DNA from: Volutella citrinella | Taxonomy: Eukaryota; Ascomycota; Sordariomycetes; Hypocreales; Nectriaceae | DNA length: 64,000 bases | Direction of reading: 5' to 3' | Assembly (NCBI GenBank): GCA_034401135.1 | Contig: JAWZSP010000006.1 | Span: 1,922,001 to 1,986,000 of the forward strand | In this document: positions 54,116-64,000 of the stretch, piece by piece | Layout: each line of letters starts with the position of its first letter | How positions within the stretch are numbered: the first letter of the stretch is position 1 | Notes under the pieces: generated by a model | The model's input: the letters and a program-made list of their open reading frames with translations, nothing else | The model's database searches: none | Told to the model about the DNA's origin: nothing | Made by a program: the position numbers and the translations under genes

Positions 54116-55531
54116 TTAGTGGTTTCCAGGCCGACGGTAATACTGCGAACCCGACTGATAGGACTGGTCATATTGGGCAGAGCTGTAGCCAGATTGGCCA
54201 TACTGAGCGGAACTGTAGCCCGGCTGGCCATACTGGGAAGAGCCGTAGCCAGTTTGGCCGTACGGTGCAGAGCTGTAGCCAGTTTGGCCGTACGGTGCAG
54301 AGCTGTAGCCCGACTGGCCATACTGGGCGGAGCTGTAGTCCTGCTGGCTGAATGCCCCAGCTCCATAGCCTGGTTGTTGCCCATACTGTCCAGAGCCGTA
54401 GCTTGGCTGCTCGTATCGAGAGCCGCGACTCTGCCGTTCGGACTGGACAGGCGGACGTGCACTGCCCCGAGGCCGCATGAGCCTGTTTCGACCAATCAAT
54501 GGATTTCCAGGCGCATTTTCTCGCAACGAAGTCATGCTCGTGTGCCGCCGTTCCAAGGTGGAGCGAGAAGCCGCTGGTGGTGAGCTGGCCGTCTGCACCT
54601 GCACGGGAAATTCACCATCTAAAGCTCGTCAGACAACGCGATAACGGGCATGGTAGACTAGACAACGGCATGACTAACCAGTTGGGCGCCAGGTTATGAA
54701 CTCTCGAATGTACTCCGACGACACTGGCCGTCCGAGCGAGCTGTTGCGAAGATCTTCGAACAAGTAGGGTATGCCCGGCTGGCGAAGATTGGTTCTGTCT
54801 CTGGGGTTGGCATAGAACACGACTATTCCTCCCAGGGCGTGGTATTCCCAGTAAAAGCCTGCCTCTCCAGACTGACCAGGAATCCTCACACCCGGGGGTG
54901 TCAAAGTTCTGTCCCCCCCGGTAAACATGCCTGTCAGGAAATGGCCCATCTCGTGCGCTATGCCAATGACCAGCGAGAACACGTAGGTGTTGTAGTCGCT
55001 CCGTCCAGGTCCAGATCGAGCTGCTTCTGAAACTGCCTAATATACGTGTCAGGTGATGGTCGAGCACGACAAATCCGCATTTCAGGGCTGGGTGCCTACC
55101 GTTGCGTTCAGTCGCAGGTTTCCTCCTGCTTCCGGAGTCCATTGTGACAGAGTTATCTGCGACAGACCTTCAGTCCAATTCGTCCGAACCGTCATCGCCT
55201 CGCCTTCAGTGTTTGTGAGATACACCTCTGGGGGGTAATCTCTCATTCGGCTGAGGAACAAGTCGATGTAGTAGTCAAGGTCCCTAAATGCATTGTCGCT
55301 GGACGGGTAGAGGCATGGATCATCTCTTTTCCAGAGCTTCTGGATTATTTCACGTGCAAGTTTCTGGAGCGATTCTCGACCCCTGGATGATTCCAAAAGG
55401 TAAAGCGCCCGGTAATACGTGTCTTTGACTACAGCGTATCTGGCGTCATTCACGACCCTAGTCTCGAACGATTCGGGATCGATCGGCTCGTACACTTCGA
55501 GCGCTCTTCGAGTCGGTGAACGGGTTGCCAT
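54116..55531 (-). CDS. HExxH-motif protein with SYGQ-rich repeat tail
   Basis: Exons complement(54116..54618, 54679..55036, 55100..55531) give 430 aa. Donors are GTAGGC and GTTAGT; acceptors are ATTAG and TTTAG. The middle has FSLVIGIAHEMGHFLTGMFT, an HExxH zinc-protease-like motif, without an obvious signal peptide. The N-terminal third is helical and charged. The last ~90 residues are prion-like: about seven 10-residue units such as GYSSAPYGQT and GYSSAQYGQS, after an Arg-rich segment. Such tails can phase-separate in other proteins; that role is inferred. Protease activity is not proven, as a third zinc ligand is not clear. The gene lies between the two paralogues, on the opposite strand. 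Confidence 0.75.
54150..54375 (-). repeat. 30-bp tandem repeat coding for the SYGQ units
   Basis: About seven units encode GYSSAxYGQx. Plus-strand units begin like CTGTAGCC(A/C)G(A/T)(C/T)TGGCC. They are in frame with the HExxH gene. Confidence 0.75.
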
Positions 55532-56636
55532 CTGAAGAGATTAGGGGGTTCCTGTGTCGTTGTTAACTGGATCCCTCGCGTGGTCGGGGTCTCCAAAATT
55601 GCCAGGCACCTACCAGGAACCAATGTTGGGGGATGATCAGACGTCGAGGATTGCAAGGGCAAGCCGGGAAGCTTCAACGACAAAGGTTTCGGTACTCGAA
55701 CAAAGAGATAACGGCCTCTTTCTGCGATGAGGTGAAGGGGATTGAAGCAGTAAAAGCAGGATTGAAGCGGTGTGTGTGTGGGCGAGTGTGCGAGTGCAGA
55801 GTTGAAGCAGTCGCCGTGCGCTTGCCTCTTCTTATACACAAAGTCGCAACATGCTGTCTGGTGAGCCAGACGACGCTGTCGGCCACAAATAGCCCTTTCC
55901 TTAACCGCCCAACTGTTTGGTCAATGAGCGTCCTGAAACTGGCCATGGAGCGTAAGATGCGCCCAGTGTTGGTCCTTCGAGCGCATGGCTCGGTCGACGC
56001 AGCGCAGTAGCCGAATCACGAGGGCTCTCTCGATGCGTTGTAAGCGCGAAAGTCATTGTTGGTTACGCCATTACAACTAACAGAACCAACATGCAGATGG
56101 CAAAAGGCTTGCCGGGCCAATCGGTGCTTCACTGGCAGCCTCACAACTAGCGGCCTGGGGTTGCATAGCAGCTATTTTGGGCCATGGCGGCGTAACCGCG
56201 CGCGAAGAATAGTTCGCCAGGCATCGGACCGGGTTCGCGGCCGGCCCTTTCGCTTCAAGACCATGGCGGGCGATGACGGGACCAGCTAAACAGGCCCAGC
56301 GCATGGCCGTTTCAGGTGAGGTCACTCCAAGAGGTGGCCAGGTCCTTCAAGCGCGCGCGTCCAGCCTTCCCTGCCTCACTGAGCCCAGGCACCTGGTGAG
56401 GCGATGATGCCCGTGCCCTGTACCAACTACAGCAGGAGTGGGCTCTGGCTCACCCCGCTCTTGTCGGCCCCCGGCCCCCCACCCTACCACCAACATCACC
56501 AACACCACCATCACTCGCGCCAACCCGTCACTGTCGCAAAATCCTGGCTCCCTGCTGGACCTTCTCCCATTATTTTCTACGAAGACCTCGTTCCACCGCC
56601 TGCCCGCAACCGAAGCGAGTTACACACTCAAGCAGC
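55532..56636. other. Divergent intergenic region, nothing recognised
   Basis: The flanking HExxH and copy B genes point outward from here, so this should hold both promoters. Open frames are unsupported. Confidence 0.5.
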
Positions 56637-57802
56637 ATGGAAGGCGACGACGTGAGGGTCTCCCTCCAACAACTGCCCGCACAACATCTCCAATTTGTCT
56701 CCCGCGCCGTTCAGAATGTCCTGTCATCGGAAATTGCCGAGGAGACTTATGCCCAGATCATTGACGGGGCTCCACTCAGTCATGTCACAAAGGACATCTA
56801 CAGTGGCTCGCTCTGCCCTGGCCATTTCGACTTGATGAGGAAACGCACGGAGCTTTCACCAGGTGTCATTGAAAGGACTCGCCAGCTTCGTGCCACATTT
56901 GACGTTACTACCATCAGAGCCAATCCTGAGGTGTGTAATCCCGACACACAGTCGCTGGCGCCGTCAACGGCTGACCCTACAGGTCCTACATTCTTTCGAG
57001 ATCGCTGCACCAATGTCGCGCGCCTTCAGTACTCGCTTGATCGAGCTCGTTGCCATCTCCATCCACCAGATCGCCGGTTGGCTATATCGCCAGGAGCCTG
57101 TTCTGCCGGCCGAACATCCAATGAGAGCATGGCGGCCCGACCCAGACACTCTGGATGACTACCTTCCTGAAGGCTATCCTCCAACCTTGTTCAGGCATTC
57201 GTGGTACAAGTGCTATGAGCAATACCCCGAAGGCGCTGCCGACATGGTCGGGTTCTGGGCAGAAAACCGCATCTTTGGTGGTGTGGTCCTCTTCGATCGC
57301 CGGGCGCCCGAATCATGCCCCGACGCCGAGGTAAGCTTGCAAATGCAGCCCGGCTTTGCGCAAAACCAGACTGACCGAGTAGCCTGATGCTGTGTACTTT
57401 CACCCAGACAGAAGAAAAGTGACCTACCGCATCATCAAGCTCACAGATGAGCAAAAACACGGCTTTATGCAGTACCTGCTTTCCGACACTACCCCGCCCC
57501 CCACCTGTCCCCTGCCAATCCTGGCCGACGAGTCGAATCGTCAAAGAGTTGATCCCGAGGCCATCTTGGAGTGGAGCGGTATCTATCGCGACTTGTGGGA
57601 GCGTAAGCCTCTCGAGGAAAGGGGAGATGACAGGCGTTTCAAAGATGTCCTTGATACCTTCAATTATCTTTCCGAGGAAGAATACCGTCTAGCAAGATTA
57701 AGGGCGTCGGCAATGTGGGCGAAGATAGAGGAGCTTACAGCGGAGCCGTTGACAGAGGACGAGATTGCCATCTTGAAGCTGCACTTTCCCGATAATAAAT
57801 AA
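56637..57802 (+). CDS. Unrecognised fungal family, copy B
   Basis: Exons 56637..56930, 56983..57330 and 57383..57802 give 353 aa. The two intron positions and phases match copy A (52471-53694). Conserved blocks include SSEIAEETYAQIIDGAPL, CPGHFDLM, ELSPGVIERT, SRAFSTRLIELVAISIHQIA, PVLPAEHP, ENRIFGGVVLFD, PESCPDAE and HPDRRKVTYRIIKLTDEQK. No domain is recognised. The divergence is well beyond a recent copy, so both have probably been kept by selection. A start just after a C/A-rich leader (CAAGCAGCATGG) is used. Confidence 0.78.
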
Positions 57803-58495
57803 GCCGATACTGGCATTTACGGAAATATGTGTGTCTTTGGGTGATGCAGTCGCTTATTGATGGCCCGTTCCTTCCTTTTCAGTTACGTGTTGCTCAACGG
57901 GCGGGCACAACCATGCACCAACTACTACAGAGTAGGACCTCTGTGGCCAGCTGCGCGACTTACCATTTCGCATCAACATCCTGAATGTACCCGCCCATCA
58001 CGGCAGAGTGTGCCAGAAATGGCCCTGCATTTTTCCAACCTCCCAGAAGATCAATTGCAGGTTCGCTTCCATCGGCACCTTTATCGCTACCCGAGTCCAC
58101 TGCAGTCATTTCAGCGAGAGCCACGGGCGGGCGCAAACAGGCAGCGCCAAGGGTATGCCAGCCAACAAAGTGACAACCCATCTCACTTCACAAAACCACA
58201 GTACCAGCAGGCTCGGGCTTTCACTTCATCGGGAAATGGCTGAGATCCTCTCCATGTTGAGCCCCATCCCGCCTACGCAATCGCAAAGTACTCGGACAAG
58301 AACCGGTCTGGCCAGAGCGGTGAGCAGCAATATCCAGGCGAGAGTGGCGCTTGCGTCAAGGACAATCACATTCTCAGCTACGGCCATAACACCTTCTCGC
58401 ACTAGCAACAACTGACGTCGTCTTTCACCCAACATCACCAACCAAGATACAGTGCACCTATCCCTTCTCCCTACTTCGGGTACATCTCTGACTGA
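57803..58495. other. Intergenic with possible relic near 58018
   Basis: An ATG at 58018 reads MALHFSNLPEDQLQ, loosely like the start of copies A/B (LQQLPAQHLQ), but no further family blocks follow. Nothing else is seen. Confidence 0.3.
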
Positions 58496-59670
58496 TCATT
58501 CTCCCTCAGCCCTCCGCTTCAATTCCCCGTCAAAGAGCGCCTTCCAGGCAGCCCTGACCTCTGGGTACCCTTCTTCTCCAAGCCGGTGCTGCAGGCGGCG
58601 CCTCCACTCCTTCTTCTCATTCTCTGTCATATGGGGCATGGCAAAGTCCAGAGCCCACGAAACGCGGGCTTTCGTCCGGATCCATTCCCGGGGGACGTAG
58701 CCGGCCATTTCCCAGTCAATGATTCCCACGGCCCCAGAGCTGACAATAATGTTGTGGGGTCCCAGGTCGTTGTGGCAGAGGTAGAACTTTGTGCAGTCCA
58801 TGCCCATGGCGCGACAGCAACGCAGGACGTCGTCTCGGTTGGGGCTCGATTGGGGTCCAACTGTAGGCTCCAACCAAGGGTCGGCTACGTTGTAACCGTC
58901 GACGCCGGCCATGACGTCCGACGTCAAGGCCGACAGCTCCGTGCAGATCTCGGCAACGCGGCGCACATAGCGTTGCTTCGTCTGCTCGTTCAAGGACGGC
59001 CAGGCATCCGCGAGGACTTGACCTGGAACTCGGCTGACAAGCATGTACTTTCGGCCTTCCCGCTCGGCGTAAAACATAACCCGGGGGATGTCGAAGCTCA
59101 ACGTTTGTCTGGAGAGCCAGTCCAGCGTGACATGCTCCCTGGTCGATTTGACCTCGGCGGGCCGTATGGTCTTGACCTTGAGGATGGCATCGCCAAAGCT
59201 GAAGACGGCCGATACATCCGCGGCATCGTGGATCTTGCAGACGTGGGAGTCGGGCGACAAGGGTGTCGTCGGTGGCAGTGGTTGTGTCCAGGCATGGATG
59301 GTGTACCAGACATTCTCGTTGTTTGCCTTCCACAAGAACGCGGCTGGCGCAGAACGGTAGCGACGGACAACAAAATGCCCATCTATGAGCCACGCGTCGT
59401 CGTCAACCTGCTGGATTGCATCGCGGACTTGGCCAAACATGTTTGTCTCGATAACGAAGTCAAGATCGTTGCAGCGATGAAGCAACCAACCCCTCGTTCG
59501 GACTCAGCCCAAGCTGCAGCCCAGCCTCGAGGCCAGCGATGGTCGTACACGGAGCGGAAGAACCACGCACCAGGCCCGGGAGCCTTGCGCCACGCAATTA
59601 CCTGCCTGCGCGGGACGTTTCTGCGCAAAATTCGACCGCCACGAGACTGTTGCGCGGCGTCTACGTCCAT
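58496..59670 (-). pseudogene. APH-fold phosphotransferase-like gene, probably frameshifted
   Basis: The C-terminal ~325 codons (58496 to about 59485) encode an aminoglycoside phosphotransferase-like protein with a catalytic loop LCHNDLGPHNIIV and a metal site GIIDWEMAGY. TREHVTLDWL and KYMLVSRVPGQVL are typical of fungal APH proteins. This frame has no ATG near its N-terminus. A second frame from the ATG at 59670 (MDVDAAQQSRGGRILRRN) runs into it and overlaps around 59485-59500, in a G-rich run on the minus strand. One missing base there would join them. A 44-nt intron (GTTGGT to CGAG) is the alternative, but it would delete coding-like residues. Function, if any, is unknown. Confidence 0.6.
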
Positions 59671-60227
59671 GGCTAGATTGGCAGTCTGCTCTCAGTTCAA
59701 TGTCGAGGGTGGGTGTCTAACTAGGATCATGTAAGCTCCTGCTACTATGACCATATTTTCTAAGCGAAGACTGGTGCAAATCTTCATTATTACGGCACAG
59801 TCTTCAATTTATTCCTGGCCAAAGGCTCTGAATGATAGGTCTTGGCCGACAGGTGGCAACCAGCGAATGTACTTCTCAGCCTGTCTTGCCGTCCACCACA
59901 TCGCGCCGTACTACCTAATGCGGATCCCAAACCCCAGCTCCTACTGTACGACCTTACAAACGGATATATTTCGCGACACATCCCTTCGTTTCCTTCTAGG
60001 ATTGGTTCTAGAGAGTTAAACTACAGGTTCCCTGTTCAACATAGCCAATAGACGCATCACAGATGGCGCGGCGCTACTCCAAAGTCCCGTCGGCTCGAAA
60101 TAATGTCGGCGTCGAGGTCACCAACGTCGCCTGTATCATCGTGCGCTTGACAGATCTTCCGTTCTTTCGACCACTTCAACATCACTGAACCATAACCATT
60201 GCGCGCCGTTCATAACAATTCGCCACC
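59671..60227. other. Divergent promoter region
   Basis: Between the APH-like gene and the P450. No gene is seen. Confidence 0.5.
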
Positions 60228-61844
60228 ATGCTCCTAGAAGAGCTGTCGCCCTGGACCATTGGGTCCGTTGTGGCCGTAGCCACTCTCCTCTGGGTGCTCA
60301 AGAGTGGCCTCTTCCCAACCGTGGACAAGTCCGAGCCGCCCGTGCTGAAGCCGCGGATTCCCTTCTTCGGACACATCATAGCCATGATGACCGAGCGCGG
60401 CGCCTTTTATTCTCGCTTGTAGTAAGTGGTCTTCTTGTCTGGCCGCCTCGTGACTCTGACGTGCCTCACAGCGAGGAAAACCACCTGCCAATCTGCACTC
60501 TCCCTATGCTCAATGGCAAGATGTACATCATCAATTCGCCCAGCCTAGTCCAATCGGCCATGCGGAACCCCAACGTCTCCTTTGATCCCTTCTTTGAAGA
60601 GTTCACGAGCAACCTCTTTGGGCTAGAACAGAGGCTCGTCAAGAAGGCGACGGCACCTGACACGGTCAAGAGCATACTCGACATCATTCAGACCTCTCTG
60701 AAGGGCTCTTCCCTCCGGCGCCTGAATATTGCGGCACTCACTCCCTTGATGGCTATCCTGAACGGTGTCAAGGCGGATGATCCTCTCGACATCCCCGATT
60801 CGTTCATCTTCTTCCGCGACACCTTGTGCGACGCCGTAACGACAGCTCTTTTTGGTGACAAGAATCCCATGACGGCGATGCAAAAGGCCAATCTATGGTA
60901 CCGCCCCCAAGAAGCTCCCGCTTCATACTGTGCTGATTCGAGACAGGGTATTCGATGAGAAGATTGCTATGCTGGCTTTAGGGCCCTTATCCAAGGTCTT
61001 TGCAGGAGACGCCCTCTGAGCAAGAGCAGAGATCAACAAGGCTCTCACGGCCTACTACGAGAACGGATACGACAAGCTCCCAGACGCCTCAGCGCTTGTC
61101 CACAGACGAGCAGAGTTCCTCCGCGGCCTTGGCTTCACCAGCGCTCACCTGGGCGTCATGGAGCTCAACGTCCCGTGGGTGGCCAACACCAACACAGCGC
61201 GGGCGCTCTTCTGGCTCATCGTGAACCTTTTCTCGAGGGACGACCTCGTCGCCAAGGTCCGCGCCGAGGTCGAGGCCGCCGCAAGTTTCTCCCCAGGAGC
61301 GGACGGGCGGGTTGCCGTGCTATCGGCCGGCGACATGGAGAAGCGGTGCCCAGTGCTCGATGCCTGCTTCCAGGAGACGCTGCGGCTGTACGCGCACGGC
61401 GTGGGCAACCGGCGCATCATGCGGGACACGACGGTTCGCGACGCCGAGGGCCGCGAATACCTACTCAAGAAGGGCGTCACGGTGCAATGGCCGGCCATGG
61501 TGACGCAGCGCATGGAGGCGCTCTGGGGCAGCGATGCTGACGTGTTTGAGCCCGCGCGCTTCCTCGATGCCTCACCGCTCGACGAAAAGCGCCGCCGTGG
61601 CTCCATGATCCCGTTTGGCGGCGGGAAGCACCTCTGCCCTGGTCGCCAGTTTGCGCGCGCCGAGACGCTGGGCTTCGTGGGCGTCATGGCCCTGGGCTTC
61701 GAGCTCGACGGCCTCGGGCTGCCCGAATCCACGGAACCCGCCATGGGCGCCGCGCTGCGTAATCCAGTCTGGGGCGATCTCGACCCTGGCTTCAAGTTGC
61801 GCCGACGGGCGGGCTGGGAGGACGTGACTTGGAAGTTTGTCTAG
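60228..61844 (+). pseudogene. Cytochrome P450 with in-frame stop codon
   Basis: The exon structure 60228..60421, 60472..60897 and 60947..61844 keeps frame. An N-terminal anchor (IGSVVAVATLLWVLKSGLF) is followed by EPPVLKPRIPFFGHI. The middle has ANLWVFDEKIAMLALGPL. The C-terminal half has QETLRLYAHGV (ExxR), FEPARFL and the heme motif FGGGKHLCPGR, with the axial Cys codon at 61635-61637. TGA at 61017-61019 (codon 231) lies in the sequence DAL-stop-ARAEINKAL, where CGA would fit. No intron of believable size removes it. It resembles the CYP7/CYP8-type fungal P450 branch. It is either inactivated or carries a base error. Confidence 0.8.
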
Positions 61845-62111
61845 CGAAGACGAGTTAACAATGCCATATAAGAGGGTGCTCGTTCACGTCCATTCATCAC
61901 AGGTTGCATTGTTGGATAGAGTACAGAGGTCCGTAGACCAATTGACTGCGCCGTGGTATTGAATATCATCTAGCAACATAATTCGTCCATCTTGCTTTCA
62001 ACACCTAAACTCCTCTGACCATCGCCCCACTGTAGGGCGATCTCTATGCCCGTTTTCCCGACTCTGAAACAATATCCAAATACCACGAGATTCACTTCAC
62101 CCCCCTTTGCG

Positions 62112-63197
62112 TCATGCCTCGTCCTCAGCCGCGGCCTCCTCCGCTTCCTTCCTCTTCTGCTCCCTCTCACGCTTCCGCTCAAGCAGCTTCTTGAGCTTCT
62201 TGGCCCCGTTGAAGACGCCGTTGGTCGAGGCCCCGCACGCCGCGCACGTCGGGTCCTTCCGGTAGCGCTTCAGCGCGCACGACTCGCAAAAGTAGTGTCC
62301 GCAGCGCGTGAGGATCGGGTCCCGGTACGACTCCTTGCAGATGATGCACGCGAAGGGGATCTTCTCCAGCATGGCCTCCTCCTCGGCGTCCTCCTCGTCG
62401 GCCTTTTGGTCGCGGTTGGCGCTGGCCACCACGGTGCCGGCGAGGTTCTTCTTGCCCTTTGTGACGCTTTCCCACTCGCGGTCGAGCTGCCAGCCTTGTT
62501 TGTAATCGCCTCGGTCGTGTAGGTAGATGCAGTTGTCTCCGTATCTAGAGGTTGTTAGTGCCATGTCAGCTGGAGATTGGGGAATCTTTGTTAAACTTAC
62601 CCGCAAAACCCGGTCTGCTTGTAGCTAAAGAAGGTGTCAGTAACAGCCCGCACAGTAATAAGGAGAGGGAATCACAAACTCTTTGCAAACATCTGGCTTA
62701 TAATCCATGATTGTAATTGTTCTAACGTTGGAGGACGCCTTGACTGGTCCCTTTGATCGTTGCGCATCGGGGTTCTTCTGGATGAACGAGGTCTGGTTCG
62801 CGAGCCCCTTGTAGTTGCCGTCGGGCTGCGCGTCCTTGTCGGCTGTCCTCGTGGAGCCCAGCAGGTTCTTTGCCGACAATGCGTCCTTGGAGTCCTCGTC
62901 GTACCAGTTGCTGTGCTTCGTCGCGTCGTTGGTATCGGTGATGGGCACGCTGCGGTCCGCCGTGTACGCCGTGGCGGTCAGCTCCTTGCTGCTGGCGACG
63001 GCATCTTTTGAGGACGCCGTCACGATTGCCGTCTTCTTGCGGCGCTTGACGCGCTGGCCCGCCTCGTCCTCGGAGGTGGAGTAGTCGCTGTCGTCGCTGT
63101 CGGCGGGTGGTGGCGTTGCGGGTCGCTTTCGGATATTGGCCTTTCCCTTTGCTCCGCGCTTCTTGAAGACGGCGACGGGCGCGCTCGAGTCTGCCAT
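62112..63197 (-). CDS. CWC24: Pre-mRNA-splicing factor Cwc24 (RNF113 homologue)
   Basis: Exons complement(62112..62544, 62601..62624, 62680..63197) give 324 aa. The middle exon is 24 nt. The N-terminus is basic and Ser-rich (FKKRGAKGKANIRKRP, DSDDSDYSTSEDE). A CCCH finger, [20 protein letters not shown] then LHDRGDYK, is assembled across both introns. A C3HC4 RING follows (CIICKESYRDPILTRCGHYF, CESCALKRY, CAACG), and a basic tail. Cwc24 and human RNF113A act in the spliceosome around Prp2 activation; the RING may also act as an E3 ligase. Two frame-tested junctions reproduce the family sequence. It appears intact. Confidence 0.93.
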
Positions 63198-63787
63198 TGC
63201 GGTTGCTCTTGAATTGTTCGAGTGCAGATTCGGGGCTGGGCTTGACCTGGTGGCAAGCTTGATTTTGTGGCAGGTTCTTGTTGACTTTGGCGAGTTGGAG
63301 GGCCTGCTTGGTGATCATGGATTGGAAATCCTTATCGATAAGTCATCATGGAGGAGTCTAGAATGTGGTCACGTGATACCCGCCTTGCGCTTTCCCGCAA
63401 CACATACAAGCAATACTTACATTTTTTGCTAACAGTAAACTCCCAGCTACTCTCCATGGTGGTGACCCTCCTTCCCTTTGGTGCCGAAACGGCCGTTGAG
63501 GCAGGTTCAAGCTCGGCTGTGTGGTTGAGTCAACTCTTGCTCGCTGGGCCCGGCCTCTTCTTCTTAGATCCAACACACCCTTTTCCGCTCACGTCCTGTC
63601 TCTCTCCCATGTCACCATTTACTATTCCCATGAACGGGAAAATCCGTCTCTGCTGTCACAACCCGCACATTAAAATATGACTTCAACTTCACAAGGTTGA
63701 GCCACACTCTTGTCCTGCGTGACTCAAGAACTCAGCTCCCATACCTCGACCCAGCGGCTCTCCACCACCACGACCTCTATAGTTGCA
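63198..63787. other. Intergenic, nothing recognised
   Basis: This contains the CWC24 promoter. No gene is seen. Confidence 0.5.
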
Positions 63788-63991
63788 TCAAAGACGGTTG
63801 TGTCTACATCGCCTACAGGCCATGATGTGACACTGAGCGCATTCATAGATGAACGTTGGCAGATGGTCGCGGCACTCCTCGCATTGATGCGGGCCATGTC
63901 GAAACCTCCAAGTCGTGTGCGCGCATTCGTGGTTCTCGATCAACTGGCGTGCTGCTCGCTCAACAAGAGCCCGCCGAGCCGTTGCATTCAT
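63788..63991 (-). CDS. Small cysteine-rich protein (CxxC pairs)
   Basis: A 67-aa reading from the ATG at 63991. It begins MNATARRALVERAARQLIEN, then WRFRHGPHQCEECRDHLPTF, ECAQCHIMACRRCRHNRL. Three CxxC pairs (CEEC, CAQC, CRRC) plus His residues suggest zinc binding. Very similar short proteins are common in filamentous ascomycetes, without a known function as far as I am aware. It is 9 nt from the window end, so promoter and any upstream exon are not visible. Confidence 0.65.
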   Translation of the reverse strand: MNATARRALVERAARQLIENHECAHTTWRFRHGPHQCEECRDHLPTFIYECAQCHIMACRRCRHNRL

Positions 63992-64000
63992 CTGACCCGC

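Noticed and set aside
1..64000. CRISPR arrays, bacterial operons or insertion sequences
   Set aside because: The window is eukaryotic; no regular repeat-spacer array, transposase or terminal inverted repeat was seen.
1..64000. tRNA or rRNA genes
   Set aside because: No stretch with recognisable A- and B-box spacing or rRNA sequence was found by eye; a tRNAscan run could still find one.

Overview
The window is nuclear DNA of a filamentous ascomycete fungus. Genes are split by short introns (about 45-105 nt) with fungal donor, CTGAC/CTAAC branch and AG signals. The families present are typical of such fungi: Zn2Cys6 regulators, F-box proteins, a LaeA-like methyltransferase, a FunK1 kinase, an allantoate-permease-type MFS carrier, a P450 and a GH3 glucosidase. 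Sordariomycetes, perhaps Hypocreales, is my best guess, from gene content only. There are no operons. Most intron coordinates below were set by hand from splice signals plus reading frame, and each spliced CDS length was checked to be a multiple of three.

Layout. 0-7.9 kb: small secreted protein, zinc alcohol dehydrogenase, repeat-rich intergenic DNA, a large Zn2Cys6-type regulator with a damaged zinc cluster and a repetitive tail full of SUMO-like motifs, and a small hypothetical gene. 8-17 kb: F-box protein, lectin-like one-pass membrane protein, small secreted protein, and a 609-aa protein of unknown function. 17-20.8 kb: tandem repeats and a small two-helix membrane protein. 20.8-29.6 kb: LaeA-like methyltransferase, membrane-anchored alpha/beta hydrolase, 57-aa secreted peptide, glyoxalase-like protein, GH3 beta-glucosidase. 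31.5-45.3 kb: FunK1 kinase, a decayed coding relic, secreted protein, two MFS transporters, a MYND protein and a membrane protein. 47-51.8 kb: F-box-like protein, a 77-aa four-knuckle zinc protein and an intact Zn2Cys6 regulator. 52.4-57.8 kb: two paralogues of an unrecognised family on the + strand, flanking a minus-strand HExxH protein with a SYGQ repeat tail. 58.5-64 kb: an APH-fold gene with a probable frameshift, a P450 with an in-frame stop, the splicing factor CWC24, and a small Cys-rich protein at the edge.

I see no biosynthetic gene cluster: the methyltransferase, P450, MFS and regulators are scattered among unrelated genes. The best candidates for undescribed biology are the paralogue/HExxH/paralogue block, the SUMO-motif repeat tail of the first regulator, and two tiny spliced genes with no long open frame (24805-25030 and 48789-49075). 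Three introns appear to use GC-AG splice sites.
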